DNA from: Murdochiella massiliensis
Lineage (GTDB): Bacteria; Bacillota; Clostridia; Tissierellales; Peptoniphilaceae
Assembly: GCF_900059565.1 (NCBI RefSeq)
Contig: NZ_FIZW01000002.1
Coordinates: 434,001-498,000 of the forward strand
Length of the DNA: 64,000 nucleotides
Direction of reading: 5' to 3'
The translations under genes and the position numbers were made by a program. Of this stretch, positions 27,475 through 35,750 are shown in pieces (position 1 is the stretch's first letter; every line of letters begins with the position of its first letter). The notes below the pieces were generated by a model, which ran no database searches, was not told the DNA's origin, and worked only from the letters and a program-made list of their open reading frames with translations.

Positions 27475-30147
27475 TTACTTGATCCAGTCGGCAATCGACT
27501 TCGCGCTTTCTTCGCTGATGGAGGCCGGTCCGCCGACGAGAATCGCCTTTTCCAGAGACTTCGTGTCCTTCAGATAGCTCTGAACGCCCGCATCAAATCC
27601 CTTCGTGCGCACCAGAAGAATCGGAAGCTGATCACGCTGAGAAAGCGGACCGGACGTTAACGCGTCCGAAGGAACAAGGCCGTTGGCAACCATAACCTGT
27701 TTCGGTTCGTTGAAGAGCTTAGCCACTTCCGCGCTCAGGGCAAAACGGTCTTTACCGCTTACGCGCTTAGCGTTCAAGCGGGTCACGCCTTCCAGAGCAA
27801 GTTTGGTCGCATCCGTCACCGTGCCGGAGCCGCCGATGATGGTCAGCGTTTTCAGATTCTTCGCCGCCGTCAGGGAGGCTTTCGTCTCGTTCGGAACGCT
27901 GTCCTTCTTCACCATGAGAACCGGAGCGTTTACGCTCTTGGCATACGGTACCGCCATCAAAGCATCCGCAAACGCGTCACCGGAAGTAATCACGGCATTT
28001 GTATAGTCCTTATAGCCGGCAAGTGTTTTGGCATTGACCGCATAACGGTTTGCACCGCCAATGCGTTCAACCTGCGTATTGGCCGACAGGGTTTTGATTT
28101 CTTGTTCCACAGCCGGAGTAACCGAAGCCGGACCACCGACGATGATGACTTTCTCCGGTTTGGCCTCTGCCAGATAATCCGCCGTCACTTTGGCCAGTTT
28201 ATCCGCCTTCGTATACAGAATGGGCATTGTGCCTTGCGATACGTTCGATGCGCTGAGGGCATCACCGGATGCTAATCCATTGACCAAAAGAATCGTCTTG
28301 GACTCGGCGAAGTTGGCTTTGGCTGCTTCAACGGCAACCGCATAGCGATCTGCGCCACCGTAACGAACGACGTTATCAACGCTACCGACCACGTCAAATA
28401 CATAGAGTTTCTCATTCTTCAGCTTCGCATCGACCGTTTTTCCGTTAAAGGTCGGTTTCAGCGCTTCAAACGCCTCTTTCTTCATCGAAATGGTGAGTTT
28501 CACGCCTTCCGGAATCTTCACCGGATTGCCATACGCGTCGACGATGGAAAGATCATGATTTTTCACATCAATGCGAACCTTCCAAACGACGTCGGTCGTA
28601 TTGGCAGGAACCGTCAGATAGACATCGCTTCCCGGAAGTTTGACATCCGGGCTCTTGCGTACGCGTTCCGATCCAGAGGTATAGCCGTTCTTCAGCAAGT
28701 CGGCTTTCAGCTCTTTTTGCACCGCCAAAAGCATCTCATGACTCTTTTCCGCCCATTTCGTGCTTATTGCGGTATTTTCCGCTGCACCCTTGTCGCTCAA
28801 GGTGACGTCCTTGAGAATGTCCGCCTGAAGTGCGCTGCGTTTTGCATCAACGATGGGCTGATATTTTGCACGGTTGGTTTCTACCATGTGCAGAACATCC
28901 ATTGCCGTCCAGTAAAGTGAATCCGGCGTATATTCATTGGAGACGTTCATGGCCGCTTTTGCCCCGTCGGTCTGGTTCAGATAATACGGTACAAAGGGCG
29001 ATACCAGGGTCGATCCCAGCGCGGTGTACTGCACACCGGGGAACGTGTCCGTTGCATCCTTCGGAACCTGGAAAATATGCGCTTCCATTACGTTACGGTT
29101 GCCGATGGGATAATATCCTTCTTCACCGGTATCGTTCGTCGCAAGGTTGCCCATGTTCTCAAAGCGATTGCGGGTAAAATCAATAACTTGCTGCAGCGTA
29201 ATGCTTCCTTTTTCGGCCTCTTGCAGGAACGGGAAGTGCGTATCTTCAACCGATACCGTTGCGTTCGGGTTGAGCACTTTAATGCCGGAAGCGGCACGCG
29301 AAGCGTTACGAGCGCCGGCTTCGGCTTCGGCATATGATCCAGAAGCATCAATGATTCCCTTCGCTTCGTCGCCCTTAAACGTTCCGGCCTCTTTCGCAAT
29401 CTTGAACAGATCTTTTGAATAGATGTACTGGTTATCCTTGGAAACAATGTAGTTCTCGTTTTCTTCGCCCTTTTCCAAGGTCACTTCGTTAATCCAGAAT
29501 GTGTTCGGGAAAACCGAGAATTTATCTTTGGGATAGCGCATCGCGAGGAATTGATGACCGGTATAAATTTCCATATACCACAGTTCATCCTTGTTGGCGA
29601 CCACAAAGCCATTGCCCTCAACCGAGCCCTTTTTCGCTACTTCCGTAGCGATAAAACGAATGGCATTTTCCGGCGTATCGCATTGGGCAAGAACTACGGT
29701 CGGCATAATGGCTTCGCTGATTCCGGATGGATCCTCCAGCGGATCTTTCTCCAATACCGCCTCGTTTGCATCCGCAGAAACGGTCATATCGACCATTAAG
29801 CCCTTCTCATTAAATCCGGCTTCGTCAAAGATGCCATATTCCGGTGTCGTATCATGAACAGCGGTAAAACGGTAAGAATCCTTCGTAAAAGTATAGCTGT
29901 ATCCGTTTTCCTCATCATAGGATACGTCCTTAATGGTGCTGTCCTTTTTGTATTCCCCCGCCTCATGAATCACATATGCCTTATTATGATTCGTTTCCAA
30001 GTCTTCGGTGCGACCGAAGATCGTGCTTCCGTCCTCTGTCAGATCGGATCCGACAATGACGCCTGTGCAGGCGAATGCCACTTCCGGCATCGTCAACAAA
30101 AGCGCAAAGGCCAGAGCGAAAGCAGCGATCGCTTTTTTCATTCGCAT
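27475..30147 (-). CDS. Secreted C69 family dipeptidase with three CWB2 cell-wall-binding repeats
   Basis: An 890-residue exported protein. Signal peptide at residues 1-26, ending MPEVAFA. The next residue is the catalytic Cys of the C69 N-terminal-nucleophile fold (CTGVIVGSDLTEDGSTIFGR), so signal cleavage would expose the nucleophile. Residues about 27-480 are the dipeptidase domain (PDSLYWTAMDVLHMVE and EGYYPIGNRNVMEAHIF). After a linker with beta-rich sequence come three CWB2 repeats, residues about 605-890 (VVRYGGADRYAVAVEAAK, ERIGGANRYAVNAKTLA, KRVSGKDRFALSAEVA; each followed by VGGPASV-like strands). It probably cleaves dipeptides at the cell surface to feed amino acid uptake. Confidence 0.9.
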   Translation of the reverse strand: MRMKKAIAAFALAFALLLTMPEVAFACTGVIVGSDLTEDGSTIFGRTEDLETNHNKAYVIHEAGEYKKDSTIKDVSYDEENGYSYTFTKDSYRFTAVHDTTPEYGIFDEAGFNEKGLMVDMTVSADANEAVLEKDPLEDPSGISEAIMPTVVLAQCDTPENAIRFIATEVAKKGSVEGNGFVVANKDELWYMEIYTGHQFLAMRYPKDKFSVFPNTFWINEVTLEKGEENENYIVSKDNQYIYSKDLFKIAKEAGTFKGDEAKGIIDASGSYAEAEAGARNASRAASGIKVLNPNATVSVEDTHFPFLQEAEKGSITLQQVIDFTRNRFENMGNLATNDTGEEGYYPIGNRNVMEAHIFQVPKDATDTFPGVQYTALGSTLVSPFVPYYLNQTDGAKAAMNVSNEYTPDSLYWTAMDVLHMVETNRAKYQPIVDAKRSALQADILKDVTLSDKGAAENTAISTKWAEKSHEMLLAVQKELKADLLKNGYTSGSERVRKSPDVKLPGSDVYLTVPANTTDVVWKVRIDVKNHDLSIVDAYGNPVKIPEGVKLTISMKKEAFEALKPTFNGKTVDAKLKNEKLYVFDVVGSVDNVVRYGGADRYAVAVEAAKANFAESKTILLVNGLASGDALSASNVSQGTMPILYTKADKLAKVTADYLAEAKPEKVIIVGGPASVTPAVEQEIKTLSANTQVERIGGANRYAVNAKTLAGYKDYTNAVITSGDAFADALMAVPYAKSVNAPVLMVKKDSVPNETKASLTAAKNLKTLTIIGGSGTVTDATKLALEGVTRLNAKRVSGKDRFALSAEVAKLFNEPKQVMVANGLVPSDALTSGPLSQRDQLPILLVRTKGFDAGVQSYLKDTKSLEKAILVGGPASISEESAKSIADWIK

Positions 30148-30437
30148 AGTTCCTCCTTATTGTTCTTTCCCTTTTTTGGTTTCTCTCCAATAGGGAAAAC
30201 CCTTTTCTTCCATAGGCCAATTACAAGGGTAACGAAGCCCCTTTCGAATGTCAATATGCCACGATGTGCCAAGTCTATTCGTCATGGATTCGTCCTTCGT
30301 TATAAGTGACTGAATTACCGCATCCATTTAACCGGAGACAACAAAAGCTCGGAAAAGGAATGCACAAAGTTGACGGTTAATTACAATGTTATCGGTTATT
30401 GGGGTAAGAGAGAAAAGAACAGAAAAGGAGGGCTTGA

Positions 30438-31364
30438 ATGAGTACCATCACAATTACCAATGGACCACAAAATGTTTCGCGGATGATCCTCGGCTGTATG
30501 CGTATGCCGGATCTTTCCGTACAGGAAGCGGCTTCCATGCTTCAAAGTGCTATTGATCTCGGCATCAATTATTTTGATAATGCCACCTGCTATACCCAGG
30601 GTGTTGCCGAAACGCGCTTCGGCGAGGCGTTAAAGGCGTCCGGCCTTCGCCGTGAAGATCTCATCATCCAAACCAAATGCGGGCTCTGCTTTGAGCGCAA
30701 TGAATTTGACTGGACGAAGAAGAACATTCTGGAAAGCGTCGATGATAGTTTGCGCCGGATGCAACTCGACTATCTCGACGTTCTCCTTTTGCACCGTCCC
30801 GATCTGCTTTATGACCCGGAAGAATTGGCAGAAGCCTTCGATCTTCTTGAAAAATCCGGAAAAGTACGTCATTTCGGCGTCAGTAACGTACCGCCGATGA
30901 TGCTGGAAGTACTTCGTAAAACCGTCCGTCAGCCTTTGGTCATCAATCAGCTGCAACTTTCTCTGGAACAGTCTCAACTCCTCGACCAATCGCTCTATGT
31001 CAACAACCTTTCGACGGATCGCTCAACGGATCGTGACAACGGTCTTCTGGACTATTGCCGCCTGAACGACATTACGATTCAGGCATGGTCGCCTCTGCAA
31101 TATGGCATGATCGACGGTTGCTTCCTGGATCATCCCGACTATCCGGAACTGAACGCCGGGCTTGCCAAACTGGCCGAAAAGTATAACGTCACCAAGGCCG
31201 CCATCGCTTTAGCCTGGATTCTTCGCCATCCCGCAAATATGCAAGTCATCGTCGGAACCATGAACCCCGAGCATCTCAAAGAATCCGCAGAAGCCATGAA
31301 CATTCGTCTCACGCATCATGAGTGGTATGAACTGTATTTGGCTTCGGGGAAATACTTGCCATAA
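30438..31364 (+). CDS. Aldo/keto reductase (YdhF-like)
   Basis: A 308-residue NAD(P)H-dependent oxidoreductase with a TIM-barrel fold. Near residue 37 is INYFDNATCYTQGVAET, holding the catalytic Asp/Tyr pair. The barrel Lys lies in IIQTKCGLCFERNEFDW, and the catalytic His in DVLLLHRPDLL. The sequence GKVRHFGVSNVPPMMLEVL and the long loop after SLEQSQLLDQ match the YdhF-type subfamily. AAAAGGAGG precedes the ATG. It is a single gene with a terminator at 31391. The substrate is unknown. Confidence 0.92.
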   Translation: MSTITITNGPQNVSRMILGCMRMPDLSVQEAASMLQSAIDLGINYFDNATCYTQGVAETRFGEALKASGLRREDLIIQTKCGLCFERNEFDWTKKNILESVDDSLRRMQLDYLDVLLLHRPDLLYDPEELAEAFDLLEKSGKVRHFGVSNVPPMMLEVLRKTVRQPLVINQLQLSLEQSQLLDQSLYVNNLSTDRSTDRDNGLLDYCRLNDITIQAWSPLQYGMIDGCFLDHPDYPELNAGLAKLAEKYNVTKAAIALAWILRHPANMQVIVGTMNPEHLKESAEAMNIRLTHHEWYELYLASGKYLP

Positions 31365-31390
31365 GAAAAACGAATCATCTGAACGATAAA

Positions 31391-31428
31391 CAAAGCAGCG
31401 GCAGAACATCTGCCGCTGCTTTGTTGTT
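31391..31428 (+). terminator. Intrinsic terminator after the aldo/keto reductase
   Basis: AAAGCAGCGGCAG, loop AACAT, CTGCCGCTGCTTT, then a T-rich run. Confidence 0.82.
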
Positions 31429-31465
31429 CATTCCTTTGTTTTCTTTTCTTTCCTTTGGCGGATAC

Positions 31466-31499
31466 CCTTGATCCGAATTGCCTTTGGGCAATCTCAAGG
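31466..31499 (-). terminator. Nested hairpin downstream of the CWB2 adhesin gene
   Basis: Minus strand: CCTTGA, ATTGCC, loop CAAA, GGCAAT, TCAAGG, with small bulges. It lies 57 bp after the adhesin stop. There is no U-run, so it may protect or process the mRNA end; the hairpin at 31391 may act as the true terminator. Confidence 0.4.
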
Positions 31500-31556
31500 C
31501 GTATTCACCATTCTTGTTCACTGTAAACTTGTCCTAGCGTGATCGGTTTCTTCCCT

Positions 31557-34277
31557 CTACTTCACCGGGAAAATCGACTTTACCGCATTGCGTACACTCT
31601 CTCCCACCGAAGCGGGGCCGCCAACAATGAGAATCTGTTTCAGATCCTTATGCGTATTGAGATAGGCATCAATCGGCATCGGCAGATTCGCCTGTTGCGT
31701 TAAGAGTACCGGGGCATTGAGCTTCTGTGCCACCGGGCCGGCGACCAACGCATCCGACCACTTTTCACCGCTCGTAAGAATCGCCGTTGTCGGGTTCGCC
31801 ACCATCTCCGCCATCTTTGCCGAGACCACATAACGATTGGCACCGTCCACACGGGATACGGTTTTACCGATCATCGCTTCAATCGCCTGTTTCGTCTCGG
31901 GAGCGATCGTTCCTTCCCCACCGCTAATGACGGCATTTGTGATGCGTTCCTTTAATACATCCGCCACATAACCGGGGACGCGATCCTTACGCACCAGAAG
32001 AATCGGCGCCTTCCACTGATGGGCATACGGTACCGACGAAAGGGCATCCGTATAGATCATACCGCTTGCAATCACCGCATTCGTGCTCTCCGGCAGATAC
32101 GCCGCAGAGTTCTTGTTCACCTCAAAACGGTCAATGCCGCCCACGCGCGTGATCTTTGCATTCGTCATAGCCTTAAGCTCGTCAATTACCTTTTCGGAGA
32201 TGGTTCCCGGGCCGCCCATGACGATAATCTCTTCACGCGGTGTACGCAGGATTTCCTGTTTCGTCACGTTAAAGAGCGTATCCTTCTGCGTATACAGGAT
32301 CGGGATGTTTCCCTGGGAGACGTTCATGGCACTCATGGAATCCGCATAGGCCATGTTCTGCACAAGAATCACTTTCTTGGCATCGCCGAAGTAGGTCTTC
32401 GATAGCGAAGCGGCGATATCTTGACGCGTGGAGTCATCGATGGGTTTGATGACGTCCGGTGTTTCGGCCTTTTTGTCGTTCTTCACATAGATGGTACGAA
32501 CGATCTGATTCTCATAGTGGACACGGCCATCCTTAACGGAGAAGGAAAGCGGCTTATCCAGCGGGATATAGCCTTCCGGGGTCTTAATTTCCTGTAAGGA
32601 ATAGTCGCCCGTTGCCAGGAAGTCAACCTTGGCTTCTCCCGATTTGTCCGTCGTAACCACGCGATTGATGGAAGAGATCATCTTATCCGTAATTTTGAAC
32701 GTTACGGGCAGCGGAATCCGGTTGCCGTCACCATCGATCTTTACGATTCGAAGGAGCGGCGTAGAGGGCTTGGGATCCGGCTTGGGTGTCGGCGTGGTGG
32801 GTTTCTTCCACTGTGCATAGACCACTAAATCATCCGAAACCACCGTATTCTCATCAAAAGCGTCCCCGGTTCCATCTTGCTTGGTATTCCATCCTTGGAA
32901 AACGTAGGTCTGTCCATTGACCGTCACATCCGTGAGATCATCAATCATAGCATCACCTAATACCCCGATCGACGGTTTCTTGCCCTCATCGAAGCTGTCC
33001 CCGGCAAGCGTCCCGTTATAGGCGACAATGGAGGTGCCGAGAACCTGTTCTTCGCTCGGCTGAAAGTCGTCGCTATTTCTTGCAAACCTTACTGTTGCCG
33101 GCACAAACTTAATCGACAGAGGAAGGCTTCCTTCAATGGAAGAAATGGGTTTTGACAAATCAATCCCAACGCCAAGCACATACTTTTTTGGCATCTTGAC
33201 AAAGCCATCGACCATACCGCTAACCGTAATGGTTTTTGCCGTATCTAACACCGTCTTTTTCGCCTCGGCTTTCGGGATGGTAATTGAGGATTCTGCGGAA
33301 AGCAGCATTGCACTGTTTTCCACCGTTCTGGCATCGACATTTTTGATGCGCTTTCCACCAAACCAGCTATTCGTACGTACAATCGTGCGAATGGTAATCT
33401 TACGAGAATGATTCGGATTTTTTATGGTAAACGTCGTGACCGGATCGGTGTCGGAGACGAAGGATTCAATCTTCCACGGTTCCGTCGATGCTCCTTCAAT
33501 CTCAAATTTTTCTCTTGTATCGGTATCACAGGCCAAATACGGCTGAAAATAGTAACTGCTAAAAGATACGGTCAGCGTATCTTTCATCGCAATGGCATCA
33601 TCCAGCGTAACATTCAAGTCGACATGCGTGTATTGCGCTTTTTTTGCCGCACTTCCCTTGTCCCCTTGCGTGTTCGTCATGATGGTGAAGCCGTTTCCGG
33701 TATAAAGCCAATGAGCAGCTATTTTATCCATTCGAAAGCTGGCATTCAAACGCAACGGATATTCATTGATTGTCTCATCAAACTTTTCAAAGATATTATG
33801 ATCGGTAGAATCATCATCTTTTCTGTGTAAAGCACTATTCGGTAAGGTCTCTTCATCACCAATACCATCGTTGATGGTGCAGCTGTTATTCGACATTATT
33901 CCGGGAGCAGATAGACTACTTAGATGCACCGGATATACGTCCGTCACCCCGTCCGCTAACAGTGCCATGGGATCTTCTCCGGAATAATACAGCTTCGCAC
34001 CATCGGTGTTGGCGTAATCTTGCTGATCACTCCAGCCGAGGAAATACTTTTTACCGGCTCCTCCTCCCGTGTCCCATGCCTCACCACGGTTGTTCGTTCC
34101 CCCAATGGTCGATTCCACTGCATCCGAAAAATCAACGGTTACCTCACCATTGGTTGTATGGAAGACAACCTCCTTTCCTGCCGCCGAGGAGGAAAGGGAG
34201 CTTAGGGTAAAGACCGCAAAAAGAGCAATCACAAAGATTGCCAACTTCCCGCCCCATCGATTCACTCGATTTCTCAT
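31557..34277 (-). CDS. Secreted adhesin-like protein with InlB-type repeat, SpaA-like domain and three CWB2 repeats
   Basis: A 906-residue exported surface protein. Hydrophobic signal LAIFVIALFAVFTLSSLSSSAAG ends near residue 33. A long beta-rich N-terminal region (to about residue 460) is unrecognised. Then come one Listeria-Bacteroides/InlB B-type repeat (YVFQGWNTKQDGTGDAFDEN, ending VVYAQWKK), a proline-rich linker, a SpaA-like prealbumin fold (LLRIVKIDGDGNRIPLPVTF, ending in GDYSLQEIKTPEGYIPLD), and three CWB2 repeats from about residue 630 that bind wall polysaccharide. No LPXTG motif. The ATG at 34277 is preferred over one six bases upstream because AAAGGA sits too near the latter. An extended -10 promoter is at 34344. 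Confidence 0.88.
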   Translation of the reverse strand: MRNRVNRWGGKLAIFVIALFAVFTLSSLSSSAAGKEVVFHTTNGEVTVDFSDAVESTIGGTNNRGEAWDTGGGAGKKYFLGWSDQQDYANTDGAKLYYSGEDPMALLADGVTDVYPVHLSSLSAPGIMSNNSCTINDGIGDEETLPNSALHRKDDDSTDHNIFEKFDETINEYPLRLNASFRMDKIAAHWLYTGNGFTIMTNTQGDKGSAAKKAQYTHVDLNVTLDDAIAMKDTLTVSFSSYYFQPYLACDTDTREKFEIEGASTEPWKIESFVSDTDPVTTFTIKNPNHSRKITIRTIVRTNSWFGGKRIKNVDARTVENSAMLLSAESSITIPKAEAKKTVLDTAKTITVSGMVDGFVKMPKKYVLGVGIDLSKPISSIEGSLPLSIKFVPATVRFARNSDDFQPSEEQVLGTSIVAYNGTLAGDSFDEGKKPSIGVLGDAMIDDLTDVTVNGQTYVFQGWNTKQDGTGDAFDENTVVSDDLVVYAQWKKPTTPTPKPDPKPSTPLLRIVKIDGDGNRIPLPVTFKITDKMISSINRVVTTDKSGEAKVDFLATGDYSLQEIKTPEGYIPLDKPLSFSVKDGRVHYENQIVRTIYVKNDKKAETPDVIKPIDDSTRQDIAASLSKTYFGDAKKVILVQNMAYADSMSAMNVSQGNIPILYTQKDTLFNVTKQEILRTPREEIIVMGGPGTISEKVIDELKAMTNAKITRVGGIDRFEVNKNSAAYLPESTNAVIASGMIYTDALSSVPYAHQWKAPILLVRKDRVPGYVADVLKERITNAVISGGEGTIAPETKQAIEAMIGKTVSRVDGANRYVVSAKMAEMVANPTTAILTSGEKWSDALVAGPVAQKLNAPVLLTQQANLPMPIDAYLNTHKDLKQILIVGGPASVGESVRNAVKSIFPVK

Positions 34278-34343
34278 TATCATTTCCTTTCTTATAACAG
34301 TTTCTAGTCGCTGTTCATTCTATACCGCAAATTTATGCATGAA

Positions 34344-34373
34344 ATTATAGCATATATAGAGTATGTCCAACAA
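34344..34373 (-). promoter_or_regulatory. Predicted promoter of the CWB2 adhesin gene
   Basis: Minus strand: -35 TTGTTG, 18-bp spacer ending in TGC, -10 TATAAT: a consensus extended -10 element about 65 bp from the start codon. Confidence 0.7.
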
Positions 34374-34504
34374 TTATAAATGCCTGTCTTTCCAAAAAAG
34401 ATATATTGATTGAACACGTATCATCTTCTTATATATATGCATTTTTGATCGTATTAAGAAAAAAAGGGTCCTTCTGCGCAATTAAAGAGCACTATTCGCA
34501 ACGC

Positions 34505-34576
34505 CAGCCGGGACATCGGCTGTCACGCATTAATTTCGCTTGTCGGAGATCGTTAGGGGTGGCTCGGTCCCGGCTG
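34505..34576. repeat. Inverted repeat preceding the palindrome array
   Basis: CAGCCGGGAC at 34505-34514 and its exact complement GTCCCGGCTG at 34567-34576, 52 bp apart. The arm resembles the CCCTGGCTGG arms of the array that follows, so it may be a diverged member. Nothing in between codes for a convincing protein. Confidence 0.55.
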
Positions 34577-34614
34577 AGGCATGTTTCATTCAATACTAAG
34601 AGGTATTCGTGCTT

Positions 34615-34924
34615 GTCTAACCCTGGCTGGTGCGTTTGAATTTCGCTAGCCAGGGTTAGACTGGAAAAATTTTCCCTGGCTGGTTTTCGTTTTTCTGCCC
34701 AGCCAGGGTTCGTAGAGAGGCGATCGACCCTGGCTGGTGCGTGTTCATTTCGTTAGCCAGGGCTCGGCTGGAAAAATTTTCCCTGGCTCGCATGAGTTTT
34801 TCCTCCCAGCCAGGGTTTTTCGAGCAAATTTAACCCTGGCTAGCAAAACTTGCTCTTTCCAGCCAGGGTTTCACGACAAAAATCGACCCTGGCTAGGGCG
34901 CTATCTTACGCACGGCCAGGGTCG
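34615..34924. repeat. Array of six evenly spaced palindromes (about 53-bp period)
   Basis: Six hairpins, each with arms CCCTGGCT / AGCCAGGG or close to it: 34615-34661 (perfect 14-bp arms), 34674-34708, 34728-34762, 34781-34815, 34832-34870 and 34884-34924. Starts are 51-59 bp apart. Units 1-2 and 3-4 are near-copies with a 107-bp offset and share the segment CTGGAAAAATTTTCCCTGGC, itself containing a palindrome GGAAAAATTTTCC. Loops differ in length and sequence while arms are conserved or co-vary (CGACCCTGGC with GCCAGGGTCG in unit 6). It is not CRISPR, because each unit is an inverted pair. No matching gene product is seen. Confidence 0.85.
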
Positions 34925-35145
34925 TACACATTTTTCGAGCCATAAATGAGAGATCAACAGCATTTCCAACGCCGCTACACGCACAACTGATCCATCAAAA
35001 GCATCTCCCGCAGCGCTCCACTCGCACCCGCGCTGCCAGTGATATTTTCAGCGGCCCTCAATGACATTTTCCACAACGTACCACCTGACTCCACCGCGCT
35101 AAGCACCACCTTATTCTCCATCGTTTTCTTCGCCTTTATTCTCCA

Positions 35146-35251
35146 CAAGCTCCCGGCCTTTCCCCGTCGCCTCTTCGACGAGTCCCGCCTGCTAAGAAGT
35201 TGGAAGCGAAGGGACGAGGAGAAGCGTGCGACGGGGAAGGCCGGGGGCTTG
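35146..35251. repeat. Long imperfect inverted repeat downstream of the zinc-ribbon gene
   Basis: About 24-25 bp arms: 35146-35170 (starts CAAGCTCCCGGCC) and 35228-35251 (ends GGCCGGGGGCTTG), with one mismatch and one bulge. The middle can pair further (GAGTCCC with GGGACGAG). It would form a strong stem on either strand, ending three bases before the stop codon of the zinc-ribbon gene. No U-run follows on the minus strand. A smaller hairpin (GCAGCGC / GCGCTGC) is at 35010-35036. The rest of 34925-35145 holds nothing I can name. Confidence 0.6.
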
Positions 35252-35253
35252 TC

Positions 35254-35670
35254 TTACATGCGCGCAATAAACGAATGACCACAACTTGGGCAGTGAATCT
35301 TTACCTTCCCCAAAGTTTTGGGAATGCGCACCGTTTGCCGACAGTTTGGGCAGGTAAAATAGCGATGGGTTTTGCGGTCACGCCATTTTCGCTGTATGAG
35401 GCGAATGCGGGAGCGAATCCCATCCGTCGCACGCAAAAAGGCAGCATTTTCGCGCTGTCTTGCGGCTATATTGCGTGAAAACACACGAAACAGACTGTAA
35501 GCGAGGAAGAGCAAGCCAAGATAATACAAGGCTCGATGAGGAATAAGCCATTGCACGATAAGCAGGCCAAGTCCAAGAAAATATATGGTGCGAGCCAAAG
35601 AATCAAGGCCGTTACGCCCGATCAAAGCACGCTGCAAACGGACACGAAGATGCCCAAAAAAGTCTTTCAA
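35254..35670 (-). CDS. Small membrane protein with C-terminal zinc ribbon
   Basis: A 138-residue protein. Residues about 25-65 hold two hydrophobic segments (TIYFLGLGLLIVQWLI and ALYYLGLLFLAYSLF). A basic helix follows (IRSRIRLIQRKWRDRK). The C-terminus is a zinc ribbon with two CxxC knuckles (CPNCRQTV ... CPSCGHSF). Such small proteins occur widely in Clostridia but have no known role; the ribbon faces the cytoplasm if the two segments form a hairpin. It seems to be transcribed alone. A long inverted repeat lies just after its stop. Confidence 0.78.
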   Translation of the reverse strand: MKDFFGHLRVRLQRALIGRNGLDSLARTIYFLGLGLLIVQWLIPHRALYYLGLLFLAYSLFRVFSRNIAARQRENAAFLRATDGIRSRIRLIQRKWRDRKTHRYFTCPNCRQTVRIPKTLGKVKIHCPSCGHSFIARM

Positions 35671-35750
35671 ATCGATTCCTCCTGTGGCAATCTATACGTT
35701 TTCTCTTTCAACAGAGATTATGCTCGAGATCATGCAAAAGATCCGCCGCA

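Noticed and set aside
34615-34924. Possible CRISPR array
   Set aside because: Repeats are inverted pairs with short variable loops, spacing between units is not filled with unique spacers, and no cas genes are near.
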